Source of the DNA: Melanocharis versteri | Taxonomy: Eukaryota > Chordata > Aves > Passeriformes > Melanocharitidae | Assembly: GCA_013397845.1 (NCBI GenBank) | Contig: VZTG01000079.1 | Span: 256,669 to 320,668 of the forward strand | Direction of reading: 5' to 3' | Length of the DNA stretch: 64,000 nucleotides | Shown here: positions 22,501 through 33,900 of the stretch, piece after piece | How positions within the stretch are numbered: the first letter of the stretch is position 1 | How the letters are laid out: each line of letters opens with the position of its first letter | Position numbers and translations under genes: made by a program | The notes under the pieces: generated by a model | Database searches by the model: none | What the model saw: only the letters and a program-made list of their open reading frames with translations | What the model was told of the DNA's origin: nothing

Positions 22501-25500
22501 TCCTAAGTTGAAGCATTAGCAAGCTTTGTGGCATCCATTAGAGTATCTGAGAGATATATACTGTATAAAAAGTTGCAGACCAAAAAAATACTAATCTTCA
22601 AGCATGATAGCTTGACAGTGTAGCAGGGTTATCTTGAATTAATCTGTATCTTCAGGCTATTCCAGGACTGTCTCAAAACTGCCCACTGATTTTACCCTTC
22701 AACTTTTCTAGTACTGTTTCTTCCTATCGGCCTCCAGAAACATCCTTTCTTCTACGGAAAAGCAAATGAAACATGATTAACTTGGAAGTGCAACTTTCAG
22801 AGCAATGTTGTCCTTCGCCTTCGCTGATTGTTGAAAATTCTGATGCTTTAATTTGCAAATAATCCCCAAATTTACATCCTTCATGCAGCTAAGTGAATGC
22901 ACTGGACTTTAATCTTGTGGTTAATTACTATTTCATAGCTACACAATGATACAGTGAAGCTGTAAGATTAGCACAAAATGCATTTGAGCACAAAGTTCAT
23001 GGAAATAAATCTTTTCTTCTCATTGCACCAGTACAATGACTTAATGAAGAAAAAAAGGATTGTAGAGAATGACAAGCTAAAAATTCTTGCAGTTATTGAA
23101 GAGCTTGACCAGAAGAAAAAAGAAGCTTTAGATATTGCCTGGAAAAAGGTATGACACTTGAAATTTATCTTCATGTTTTATTATAGGAACAGATTTATCT
23201 TAGGTTACTGTTTTGCATACTTCCTTGGGAAAAAAGTCTGTTTTCAGAACTAATATCCCTGACCAATATTTAAAAATAACCACTTTATTTCTCCTGTTTA
23301 TTCCCACTTTTGAGACTAAGACATGAATTCTCTGAGAATTGTAAAGGTCCAGTTAAACCTGCAAAACTACTTTCTCATTCCCTCTTAGTGCCCACAAAAA
23401 TTTCATTAAGGTTAAGGCATATTGAAATACGATCGGGGTTTTTTTGAGTTTTTTTTTCCTTAAACCAATATTTTACCAGAGTTAAAGTTTTCTGGGTCTG
23501 TGTTGCCCTCTACAATGCCAGGCTGTGGACCTGGGGTACTGGTCCTGTTACTGTCAGGATACATAATATTGGGGTTGAGCAATGTCTGGTTTATGTTTCT
23601 GTTACCTAGGCACTCTGCCTTTTTACCAGTTCTCTCATATAATGAATTATAACAAAGGTATAAAATTATCCCTTTCTACATGGAAATCTTTTGACACTCT
23701 CTTTTCTGCTGTACCAGCAGAACTTGTACTTTTTGGCCTTTGAGAAAATTGATTTTAACCAAGATTAAATTGCATATAGATGAAGTATCCGTTTAATTAT
23801 TAATTATCCGGCCTGTACTAGGATAGCACTGACAAAATGGTACCATTTCATTGTAAAAATTGTGTTTGGCAGAAATTAGTGAGCTGTAGTTCAAAAGCAT
23901 CATGCATGGTGGAATAAGTGTATTTTCAGATAAATTCCTAAACCTAGGAAATTTTAATCTGAATTTACAAAGTTGCATCCCATCCCATACCTGGACATTG
24001 CTTAAGTAAGCCTGTGAAGAAAAAGGGGGGAGGATGCCAGCACGTATCTCACATGGTGCTTGTACTTTTATTAGTACATTAATTGGGAGAAATCATAATT
24101 CACCAGTTAATTTGCCTGAGTTTGGGCATAACCATTTCCCTGGCTGATATCATAAAGAATCCTTCCAATACATCCTTCATTTGATCCTTCTAAAATGCTT
24201 AGTATGAGGTGTCATATATGTTGCTTCTCTCTTCAGTACAGAAAAAATAAAAGCTATAGTGTGTTCTCACTATCCTGTATGTGACATGGCAAGTCACCGT
24301 GTTGAGCTGGGAAAGATGTCTCAAGCGTCGTGCTGCTGGCCACTCAGTTTTTCACTTTGTGCTTTTGATCCAAAGCACATTCATGCATCTTTTGTGGTCT
24401 GACTTCTAGGTGAACAAAGACTTTGGTTCCATTTTCTCAATGCTCCTACCCGGAGCCAGAGCTAGGCTGGTGGCCTCTAAAACTCAAAATGGTTGTATGG
24501 AGTTGGCTGGTATGGAGTTCAGAGTTGCCTTAGGAAACACTTGGAAGGAAAACTTAACAGAACTTAGTGGAGGACAAAGGTTGGTGAATTCATTTGTTTT
24601 CTATTGTCATTGTGTATGCAATTGATATGTCTAACTAATTAAAGTTCTGAAAAACAAAAAATTAATCTTTTCCTTGTCAAGTCAGGGACTCTGCCTCCTT
24701 CCAGATGGACTCAATATTAATATTGGAATATTAATACATTCTGATTTAGAACAGTGCTTTACATAGTATAAGATAACAAACAAGATTTTACTCCACATGG
24801 AAGTGGCAAAAAAAATGGATGGTGAGAAAACCACATTTAACTCCAGGTAGTACTGACGTAATGTTGAATTAAATGCTCCTCTCCTTGAGTTGTAACCACA
24901 AAAGTCTATATAGGCAAGTATTTCCCTTTTATACTTCCCAAGTATAAAAGTAGTGTCATGGCAAGAGTTTTCTTCTCCACTGTCTGCAGCTACTGTGTAG
25001 GGCATGTGCTTCTTTGCAATGTCTAAGGAAAAAAATCTTAACAAACTGTAAAGCAGAAACAAAATTTGGGAACAGGTGAAACAGAGATACTAAACTTTCT
25101 AAGGACAGAATACTTGAAGATCCAGACATGAAGAAACATCGTTGCAAAACGCAGAATTGAAAATAGAACAACAGCATAATTTTAAATATCACCCAACCAA
25201 TGTGATCTTTCAGTAAGAAGAAGTAATATTTGCTGTTTCTGACAAAAGACTTCACATTTTGAAATTGGAAACTATCATTCCATCTCTTCAGAATCATAGC
25301 AGTAATGTGCTTTGGAGGGAGCATTTTAGAATAATGGAATCATTTAGGCTGGAAAAGCTTTCTTAAGATCATCAAGTTCAACCACTAACTTAACTGCCTG
25401 GTCCACCATAAAACCATGTTGCTAAGCCCCACATCTACATGTCTTCTAAATCCCTCCATGGGTGCTGACTCAACCACTTCTGTGGGCAACCCATTCCAGT

Positions 25501-27108
25501 GCTTGAGAACCATTTCAGTGAAGAAATTTTCCCTAATATCCAATCTAAACCTGCACTGGTGTAACTTGAGGCCATTTCCTCTCGGCCTGTCTCGTTACCT
25601 GGGAGAAGAGGCCAACCCCCAGCTGGCTACAGCCTCCTCTGTGTCAGCTCTAGAGAGCAACAAGGTCCCTCCTGGACCTTCTTCTCTCCAGGGTGAACAA
25701 CGCCAGTGCCTGCTCCTCATCAGACTTGTGCCCCAGACCCTTTACCACTTTCGTTGCCTTTCAACAATTGTTTTCAAAAGTCAAAGCCTTTCAGATGAGA
25801 GTAAATCATAACTTTCTTGTCTCCATACTAGATCACTGGTGGCCTTATCCTTGATATTTGCCATGCTCCTCTTCAGGCCTGCCCCAGTTTACATCTTGGA
25901 TGAAGTGGATGCAGCCCTTGATCTCTCTCATACCCAGAATATTGGACAGATGCTTCGAACTCATTTCAGACACTCCCAGGTATGATCTTGAAATTATTGT
26001 GATAACAGAATGGTTTGGGTTGGAAGGGGCCTTTAGGATCACCTAGTTCAATCCCCTGCCACAGGCAGGGACACCTTCCACCAGGTCGGATTGCTCAGAG
26101 TTCCATCCATTATTTCCAAAGGCAGTCTGGCACTGAGGAGTCTGAGCTGTTTACCTTTTTTATTCTAGGGATGTGTGTTGTATTTCTGAGTTGTTTCAAC
26201 TGAAAGCTAGACTGATGACATGGCAATGGTGAAACTTAACTGTTGTTGCTGCTACTTGTTATAAAGGAGCAATAGGGAAGAGTATCTGTGATATGCTCAA
26301 TTTCAGGCATGACAACATCCTGAATTCTTTTTTCCTAGAGTTCTTTAACTTGAGGTTAAAAATATTTCATGTTGACCCTATTGAAATAAGTCAGGCACTA
26401 CTGGAAAGGATCTCTGTATCATTGTGACCTGTACATGAAAAAAAGGCAGTATCCGTCTCTGATGTAAGGACTTGGCCATTCCAGATTATGAGAGTGAGGA
26501 GGGGAACATTTGTTACCAGTATTGCAAAATTATTTGAGTAATATCTTTTGTTTAGGTAAGATCCTACATTCTTTCATAATTAGTGGCACAGTTTTTTCCA
26601 TCTTTTAATCCACCATGAACAGGCATCCTGCATTGTGGACTGTATCCCAGGCCAGGTGCTGGGACATGGGCAGAAGTGTCATTAGCTGCAGAAAAAGTGG
26701 GGCCTGTGGGTGTCCTGCGTAGCACATTCTGTTGGGCCTTGGTTAGTTTTAGAATGTTTTTTTAAGATTATTACTGAGGTATTAGCCAAATGAACAGGAA
26801 AAGGAGTCCTCTCTTTGGAAGCCTTTTCTAGTGTTGTTTAAAGTCTTTATTTGGATAGCAATTTAAGTGTTTCTGGTTTGTTTTAGTTCATTGTGGTGTC
26901 CTTGAAGGATGGAATGTTCAACAATGCAAATGTCCTCTACAAGACCAGGTTTGTGGATGGTGTATCCACTATTGCAAGATACAGTCAGATTCAATACACC
27001 AAAAATCACTCTCCCCCCAAGAAAGCTCAGAAAATAAGAATGAAGAAGCGGAGAAGACCTGCAGTGATGGAAAACAATCATCCTTTATGTGCAGCAGCAC
27101 TTTCTTAA
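6695..27108 (+). CDS. SMC2: SMC2, condensin core ATPase (24 coding exons)
   Basis: SMC2 pairs with SMC4 as the ATPase core of condensin I and II, which compact and individualise mitotic chromosomes. The assembled protein has 1215 residues (human about 1197). Domains in order: N-terminal ABC half with Walker A GLNGSGKS (32-39) and Q-loop Gln147; coiled coil about 165-510; hinge about 511-670; returning coil about 675-1030; C-terminal ABC half with signature LSGGQR (1088-1093) and Walker B YILDE (1113-1117). The start at 6695 gives the family's MYIKSIVLEGFKSYAQRT and has A at -3. All 24 exons join in frame without stops. Oddities: a GC donor after exon 14, a weak GTTGGT donor after exon 22, an altered loop before the signature and a long basic tail. 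Catalytic motifs are intact, so I judge it functional. Confidence 0.96.
7486..7928 (+). mobile_element. probable solo LTR of an avian endogenous retrovirus
   Basis: A GC-moderate block in SMC2 intron 1 shows LTR organisation: a TATA element CCTATAAAAATG (TATAAAA at 7777-7783), then AATAAA (7851-7856), then a U5-like segment ending in GGTAACA. Possible ends TGTTA (7486) and TAACA (7928) are inverted repeats. No target-site duplication is evident and the 5' boundary is uncertain. No retroviral coding region is present. Confidence 0.5.
14245..14935. mobile_element. avian LTR-retroelement-derived repeat with degenerate internal units
   Basis: SMC2 intron 10 contains a GC-rich block made of degenerate units around CTGCTCCAGCATGGGTTCC and ending in CAGAGGCTTCACCACCATC then CTTGGCCTTGGCCAGTGGC. 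I recognise this as a family widespread in bird genomes and associated with ERV insertions; the exact family name cannot be given without a repeat library. The many short open frames on both strands are non-coding by-products. Confidence 0.6.
15050..15375. mobile_element. second LTR-retroelement-like segment
   Basis: It contains blocks typical of avian LTR elements: ATAGTATGGAATATCCCTT, GGCTATGTCCCCTCC, CAGCCTACTGCCTTTTGG, AGCAGTAGCCAAAACTGTG and a closing CCAGCCCCAGTGCAGG. Its position just after the preceding repeat suggests one insertion of about 1.1 kb with both parts. No coding capacity remains. Confidence 0.55.
16685..18419 (+). other. SMC2: SMC2 coding exons 12-15: hinge domain
   Basis: Exons: 16685-16823, 17068-17187, 17507-17711, 18284-18419. 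They encode about residues 511-711. Hinge landmarks: HPEKNW at its entry, RYTIIPLNKIS, YKPELQKAMEYVFGTT, KRIMTRTV and GDVFDPQGTLHGGA. The hinge dimerises with the SMC4 hinge. The final Gly-Gly is split across the exon 14/15 junction, which fixes the exon 14 end at 17711 and so requires a GC donor. Human has GTLSGGARS, from memory; here it reads GTLHGGASS. Confidence 0.9.
17712..18283 (+). other. SMC2: SMC2 intron with apparent GC-AG splice sites
   Basis: The protein frame requires exon 14 to end at GGAG (17711), and the next bases are GCAATT. The acceptor is CACAG at 18279-18283. No GT lies near enough to preserve the conserved Gly-Gly. Reading through would add about 30 hydrophobic residues, then a stop at 17804-17806. 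GC-AG introns are a known minor class; this donor has T rather than G at +5, which is weak. Confidence 0.7.
19390..23148 (+). other. SMC2: SMC2 coding exons 16-21: C-terminal coiled coil
   Basis: Exons: 19390-19514, 20360-20553, 20846-20989, 21232-21426, 22013-22213, 23032-23148. They encode about residues 711-1036, charged heptad-rich sequence. Conserved landmarks are YQQLKQQWEMK, KNAEAE, LELEELK, KSYQEQVDAMVAEVAK, GQPNTAYDF, then RNVNTRAMN and KKKRIVENDK near the return to the head. Human reads NMRAMN where this has NTRAMN. The phases 2-1-0 through exons 15-17 agree with the protein. Confidence 0.9.
21891..21957. repeat. T/G-rich low-complexity tract
   Basis: Runs of T interrupted by G (GTTTGTTTTTT-like) just upstream of the SMC2 exon 20 acceptor. 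It may serve as an extended pyrimidine-rich region; otherwise it is simple sequence. Confidence 0.6.
25327..25766 (-). mobile_element. CR1 LINE fragment, antisense in SMC2 intron
   Basis: About 440 bp match CR1 in reverse orientation: ATCATTTAGGCTGGAAAAG, AAGATCATCAAGTTCAACC, GTGAAGAAATTTTCCCTAA, CTTGAGGCCATTTCCTCTC, CTCCTCATCAGACTTGTG. It ends only 66 bp before SMC2 coding exon 23. Truncated at its 5' end, it has no intact coding frame. Confidence 0.88.
26004..26110 (-). mobile_element. short CR1 LINE 3' end, antisense
   Basis: AGAATGGTTTGGGTTGGAAG, CACCTAGTTCAATCCCCTGCC and GCAGGGACACCTTCCACC are the reverse complement of the CR1 3' terminus. It begins about 25 bp after the donor of SMC2 coding exon 23. 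Confidence 0.85.
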
Positions 27109-27550
27109 GTGTTCCCTGTTGCTTTTTAATTTTTTTTAATGTGTTTCAATGTTTTAGCTATTAGTTTGTATCTGCATTTTATTAAGAACTGAAATTCATA
27201 GGAAATATTCTGTAACAGTCTATTCTATTAAGCTGGACAATTTTCCTCCTCTTGGTGTGCCGTAATTCTTGTCATTCCTCTGTAACATTTACATATAAGT
27301 GAATATAAGCAGTAGCTTCGTAAACTTAAAGCCTTTCAATGAGGAAAATCTGATTTGACTACCCGTGTTCTACAGGAAAGTGTAGTAACAATCTTCCTTG
27401 CCTGTTGTCAAATTCCAGAGAAAAGTCTCATACCAGTTTTTGTTGGTATGTAATTTTTAAGGAGCAAAGCAATCCTCAACAACTAACTCCCAAGCTGTTT
27501 TTACAATTTTTAACCTGTTGCTAATAAATATTTTAACAACACAGCCTGGT
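27109..27550 (+). terminator. SMC2: SMC2 3' UTR and polyadenylation site
   Basis: After the TAA ending at 27108, AATAAA occurs at 27523-27528. It is followed 20-30 nt later by a GT-rich element (GGTGGTGTGTGTG), the classic arrangement for cleavage near 27545. A further AATAAA at 28036-28041 could serve as a rarely used distal site. Confidence 0.75.
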
Positions 27551-28264
27551 GGTGTGTGTGCTTTCCTTCCTCATAGTTTTTCACTGAACAGTGCCTACTC
27601 AGAATTGAACCCTTTCTGCATTTTGAACTTATTTGAATGTATCCTGCTGCTTTCACTGGCCAGAAATGACACATCTGTGGGGCTCGTGCCCAAACCACAG
27701 AAACCCAGCTTTGTCAGAGCACTGCAGAGCACAGGACTCACGCATGGTCTGACAGCATTTCTCCTGCCAGATGATGCTTAAGCCACTTGGTGGCCAGCAC
27801 CTGTGAGGTTTGTGTTTGCCTGCTCTCCTCTGCTTACCTCATCTGTGTCCTGTCTTTTTTTTTCCCTTCAGAATACCACGTAGAGAAGTACATATAACTG
27901 AGGTTGCCCTGGGGGGGAAATGTGTGCATGTCTGGAATAATTTGGAAATATTGATGTTCTTGAATATTTAAGTAAGTTTTCAATCTCATGGCCTCATCTA
28001 CCATGTATGTGTAATATATACAACACTGTATATATAATAAATGCAAAGAATTGGGTCTGTGTGATACAGACACGTGTCCCCTAACCCTGCCTGGTTGCAG
28101 GAGACCAAGCGATGGGTTAAAAAATACACAGTTCCTTCCAGGGCTGCAGAGCCACCATGTGTGTCCAGCAGGCGTGGAGGACAACAGCAGCACACTCTGA
28201 ATCCAGAGCACAGGAACACTATAAAATACTCACCGCAGGAGAAAAAACACCACCAGTTACTCCA
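27551..28264. other. gap between convergent gene ends
   Basis: About 700 bp lie between the likely SMC2 and ECPAS cleavage sites. No exon or repeat was recognised. The plus-strand AATAAA at 28036-28041, if used, would bring the SMC2 transcript to within about 200 bp of the ECPAS end. Confidence 0.6.
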
Positions 28265-30945
28265 AGGAACAGGTCATGCAGCTTTTATTTAGTTTTTACC
28301 TTTTTGGTAAGCAGGAGGGTTTTCTTTCAGTCAGACCATTCACATATTTGGACAGTACAGATTGCAGTGAATTTGATGGAGATCTTGCAACATTAGAAAA
28401 CTTTTCTCAATATACATCCGTTTAAGCAACAGCTTGTAAGTCAGAGCGAGAGTGCTAGAGTCGAGTCTGCGCACTGCACTCCAGGTATACAAAGCATTGC
28501 AGCAGCACAAGAAATGCCCGTGCTGGGCAAAGTACAGTGTGTTTTACATAGTGCAATCACTTTTAGAGGAGAAACTCTAGGAAGGCCACATCTATTTTTT
28601 TTTTTAATCCTATCAAGTTTACAAATGCAAGGGGGCTAGAAATCAAACCTCTGACTTAATTAACTTTTGTACAGGTAGGTTTTGTGTATAGGCACATGCT
28701 TTAGAGAGGAGCTCTGAATCTGCTCTGTAATCACGAGAAAGACATATTGCTTTGTGATTCAGAAAATGTCATACCATCTCTAACCTTCCTAACACTCTTG
28801 GCCAGAGTTGTTAATCCAGCTGTTCTATAGAGTTCCTAGAATACGCTCTTCCCTCTAGTGTAAATCCCCAATAGAGAAATTCAGGTTGCTATTGACAATG
28901 ATTACAGTTATTCTACGTACAGTCATTTGACCATACTAGGCATTGCCTCTGAATACTCCAGTCTACAGTGAAAACTCAAATTACCAGAGACATGGAGGCT
29001 CTTGCTTTTCTGTTACTGTCACTCACCAGTATGAAAAAACCCAAGTCAGACAATGAACTGCTACAGCAAAGCATCACTGGTAATATTCACCTAATACAAA
29101 AAAAAAAAAAAACCAAAACACTCATGACACTACATGTCACGGTAAGCAAGTTTTTAAAGATACTGCAAAATTATTTGCCCAGTAAAATTTTAAAATGTAC
29201 ACTGTGCTCAATAGTTCAAACTACACGTAAACAAAGAGCAGCTCCCTGCAACAAGGTGTAAATCAAAACATTATAGCACCAGCTCCCAGCACCAAGGAGT
29301 GGCCCACTGACCAGTTCTAGTGTACAATGCAGTAGTGCTCGCTGAGGTTTCTGCTACACAAGAGCCACAGTGGGACAGCTCTGCCCATTTCTTCCTGACA
29401 TTCTCTTACCAGGTGTGCACAAATTACATTCTTCCCCATGGAGAGCAAGTCAGACAACAAGATTGTTACAGTACCAGGAAACACTGACTGGGGAATGGCA
29501 CCTGAGGGGAAAGTAGGTACTGCATACCTGAATCTGAATAAATGGGCATGGAGGAAGCGTGATGTCATCTGAGCAATCCTCTCCCTAACAGAGCAGATCT
29601 GAAAGGAGCTGCAAACTGCAAGAAAAGAAACAAGCCTTCCTGTGCTGAAAGCCATGAACATGATATCGCCCACACTAATGATTTTATTTCACCATCAGCA
29701 AAGCATTTATCCCCAAAATGCTGTACACATACTGGTCAGATTATGGAGCAGTGCTATCTTCACACTACTGAAGTCTGTTGCTATAGTGGTCAGATTTGTC
29801 TTCTGTCGGAGGAGGGGAAAAAAAGGAGACAGGCAGCAGGGCCACATCACCATATAGCAGTTTTACTCCCGTGTTAATGCAGATATAATCTTCTTAAGTG
29901 CAAATTGCTAGAAACCAGCATGACTTGGGCTCTGATAAATGACAGATGATTCCGTTTCTTACAAATATCGACAAGTCTAAATTGTTACAGGTTTCCAAAG
30001 CAAGAACAGGTTTACGAACAGGAAGGGAATAAAACATTACCACTGTTAAAAAAATGTGTCATTTCAAACTTCAAACGCTCTTCAAAAACATATCTAAAAA
30101 AGATTGTTTTCCGTTATGTTGGTTTTTTTTTTTTAATTTCCTGGAGCTACGGAGTGTCCATGCAAAACAATTTTGAGAAGAGCAGTGTTCCACCTGGGTA
30201 CCAACTAGGCTCAACTTTGTCCCACACAGCTCAGTAAAGTGCTCTCTTGTGCATCCTTTGGGGGAAAAAGTTCTCATTTAAAGTTTGGGAGGCCGAGGTT
30301 GCCAGGTGGGGAAGGCATAGTCTCGGTCAATCCATGCTGAGGTCAGAGAAGGATGAAGGAGCGAAGTTAACAGTACTCTGCCTTTCATAATGCACAGACA
30401 ACAGGCTGCAAGGGAGGAGCAAGCAGAAGCAGAGGTGGGTGTCAGATGAAACCCTGCCCCTGAGAAGCCACAGGAGTTTAACACAGGCCTCATCAAGGGA
30501 AGCATTTTGTTCTCTACAGATAACAAACACCAGCAGTACTGGAGTAGACACCAGTTAACAGATCTCTACATACAAAAAATATGAAAACTAAATATGCTTT
30601 TCACTTTCTCTGCTGGTGGATTTTCAACAATTTTTTTGAAGGACAAAGGGGGTCTGAGTAACATTCTTCTGCCGATTGAAAAGAAAAAGCATCTTGCCCT
30701 TGCATTTTTTATGTTGCACACTTACAAACATTCCAGGGCAGATAGAGGTATTTGCTGATAAAACAACCAACAATCAGCTTAAGAGTAAAAATAATATTAA
30801 TGGGGAAAAGAATTTAAGGCATTTTTCATTTTGGCCAGGAATGATGCATCCTACAGAGTAACCTTCATTTCCCCACTTGGTTTTCAGACCACTGCACTCT
30901 TTTGTTTTTGTTTTACATGGCACTTTGAAATTTATGTTTCACAAC
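28265..30945 (-). terminator. ECPAS: ECPAS 3' UTR with two candidate poly(A) signals
   Basis: On the minus strand AATAAA lies at 28284-28289, with a downstream GT-rich element (TGGTGGTGTTTTTT, about 28243-28256). This predicts a 3' UTR of about 2.7 kb. A second minus-strand AATAAA at 29683-29688 would give about 1.3 kb. No protein-coding exon was found in this stretch and the open frames are short and unrelated. Confidence 0.65.
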
Positions 30946-33900
30946 TTAGTCAAGATTTTCAAGTGTTTTCTTCAACACAAACGCCCTCTCTTGTAGCTCA
31001 GGTCTGCTATCTGATGCCATCGTAGACAACGAACGAATGAGGTGCTCTCTGCTTTCTGGTGTCAGGCTTTCCAACTGTTGAGCTTCTGCGCGGATAAAAA
31101 CAGACAGACATTGGATATGAACACCAGAAAACAAAAAAAAAAATTCCAAAAGGACATTGCTTTCCCCAGACGGTAAAAGAGTGACTGCTTCACTCGCAGT
31201 CCATCCTGCGCTTCCAGGAGAACTCAGATTCACCGGGACGCTCGGGTGCATGTGCAGCCTCCTGCCACGGAGCTGCGCCTCTCTAGAGCAGGCATCATTG
31301 TCTAAGCCTGCTATGCATGAACACAAGGGCCTGAAGAACCAAATGTTTCCCATGGCGCAACTGGCTCATGAAAGAGGCATGTAAGATTTTTGCCAGAATA
31401 AAGGAAACATGAAATGCATAACAGAAACCCAATGGAAAACTTTGTTACGTAACAACTGCAGACACATATGAACCTGAGACCTAAGAGGACTCACCTTGTG
31501 AAGCCAATTCTGCAAGGCTTGGATACTAAATAATAATGAGAAACCAAACTTGACACTTAAAAAGGTAGAAATCACTCTTCCCTACTAAGAAGAGCTCCCC
31601 CCTCTACGGAGCTTGAACAGACACAGACAGATCTGACAAGACAGTTCTGTGTGCTCCATGTGGGACCCTCTGCTGAACATTTTCCTCACCAAAGGAATAT
31701 CCAACAGTACTTCAGAACTTGATATGAGCCTCAGTTACTTCAAGCCCTCTCCTGCTTCCAAGTCCCAGCTTCCCCAGAATCGCCCAGTGCTGCAAGCAGA
31801 AGGTAAGGCCATCTCTCCAGAGTTCCAGGCCATACAGCCAGGTGCCATCTTTACCAAACAGTGGCTCTTCCAGGTGGCAAGTAAAACGTCTCACCTTGTA
31901 GTCTGGTGAGCAGCAGTTGTATCACAGACAAAGCTTCTGTTCTTATGGACGTGTAGCTTTTGTTTTCTAAGGGATTTAAAGAAAACAGACAAGAAAACCC
32001 AAAACCACGTTGAGAACTGAATGCACTAACCCTACAAAAAGCAGTCACCCCTGTGATCTCCAGACCACTTCTGTCAGCACAGTTCACTGAGCTCTTGTTT
32101 GTGCTGTCAGTCTGCAGTGCCCCTCAGTCAGGCACATTTGAATGGCAGAACATCAACTACTGGAGGGTGACAAGTCAACTAAAGCTTGTGCATTGCCTCT
32201 GCCAGTACCACAGAGCTACTGTTCCTTACATATTCCAACAGGGAACAAAATGCTGCCATAGCTGCAGGGCGATGGCAGACAACAACTGTGAGTAACAGAC
32301 TATTCTGGTGAGTTGTACTGGCTAGAGAGCATACAAAGGTTATCATGTAGCATTAAGTGAGGGTACATAAGCGCCATGCCAGCCATCAAGCACAAACTTG
32401 TCACAAAAAGTTACTTGGCCTCTGAGCTAAAATCTTACTAAGGTGAGGACCTTAGTCCTCATTCCATGAGGACTGATACCTAGAAGAAACTTTCTCCAAA
32501 GGGGTCTCTGAATTGGTAGCTCGCACTAAAGTAGGTGCTGTCTTCAGGCACATCAGAAACAAGACCACATGCAGGCATGAGATTAGGGGCACTGTTACAG
32601 GACAAGTGGGAACACCACCACAGTAATGAAGAGGCCCATGACTGTCAACATGACACAAGCAGCACTTATTTCCCCTATATATGGGTGCCCTGCTCCAGTA
32701 GAGCACAAACTGCCTCTAAGCCTTGGAGCTTCATGCACCGGCTATCTGAGAAAATTTGGGGTATCTTTTGGGTACTATAGTCTTGGATACATAATGCATA
32801 TGTATCTAAGAAGTCTGAATGGTGGAGGAGAAAAGCTTGTGTTTCATTAAATCAGGAATAGCTTGATTGTGTTCTGAGAGGTTGCACAGTCTGCTGCCTG
32901 CTTCTCCCTCCCCTTGTAGGGCTCTCTTGCACCAGAGGAATGCACTTCTCTGTGCGCTGCACTCTGCACAGTACTGTCTTGAACACTGCAACTTCACAAT
33001 AATCACACTGCAGTGCAAGGAAGGGAAAAATGTTACCTCTGACAACTTCTGCTTATTCCGCACTTCCTCTACCACACAAACCCCCAGATGACAATTGTAT
33101 TAAGCAATTCATCATCCATCACAAACCAGGAGAAGTCCATTTACCTAAAGAATGGGTGATAGAGGAACAGGTTTCCAACAGTATTTCTGTCAAAGCCACA
33201 GGGTCAGAGTGCTCCTCATCAAACAGCATCAGCCTGTCAAACACAAAAACAGTCAGGCACCCTGCATGACTGAGACAGAAGTCTGCTCAACTTCTCCAAG
33301 AATTCAGTGTCATCAAGTTCATTAAAGTTTCACGCAACAAAGAGAAGACAAATCACTGAAGTGGATTGCAGAAAGAAGAATTACCCTTGAAAGTAGGCAT
33401 TCATGGCTTGTAGCACTCCAAGCTGCACTTTCCACGTGCTGAGTTTCAGACGGTCACACATTAACTTGCAAAACTCTTGGCGATAGCAACCTACAGGAAA
33501 ATAAGGACATCACTGAGTTACCACAGGGAAAGGCAGAAGGAAACACTTACTGGTCTGTCTCCAAAGTGCTCCTCAACAAGTGACATCAAGCTGATCGCTG
33601 CATATGACCACGTCAACATCCTGTAACGAGTGACCCTGAAAATCTTCACCACATCAACTCACTCATTATAAATGCTGGCAGATGACACAGCTGCATTACA
33701 CACTCTGGCATGCTAATAAAAGCAACTTTTTCCTGCCCCTCTCCAGGTATTCCCAACTCTTCCACTTCGTAGCAGCTTTGATGCAAATGTAAGCATGAGC
33801 AGCAGAGTTAGGCTTATTTTCATTAGGCAAGCCACCTCACTCATCCTGCATGTCTACAAACTCAGAACATTTTTGTGAAGTGAAATTAAGACAACAGTAA

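Larger units (their letters stand above)
24410..27108 (+). other. SMC2: SMC2 coding exons 22-24: C-terminal ATPase head and tail
   Basis: Exons: 24410-24579, 25832-25979, 26887-27108 (TAA). Exon 22 opens with VNKDFGSIFS and ends in the ABC signature LSGGQR. Exon 23 carries SLVALSL, Walker B YILDEVDAALD and TQNIGQMLRTHF. Exon 24 carries FIVVSLKDGMFNNANVLYKT. The Arg of the signature is split across exons 22/23 through a weak GTTGGT donor. After VSTIARY the tail runs 41 residues with KKAQKIRMKKRRRP, against about 26 in human. Confidence 0.92.

Noticed and set aside
6695..27108. SMC2 as a W-linked or pseudogene copy
   Set aside because: All exons, phases and catalytic motifs are intact and repeat content is low for a W chromosome. 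Divergence alone is not enough; kept only as a question in the findings.
31495..31525. Possible 15- or 31-nt ECPAS microexon with good donor (CACAAG then GTGAGT)
   Set aside because: The flanking exons join directly in phase (LTRLQ-EAQQLESL) and align without gap to human. The 31-nt version would break the frame.
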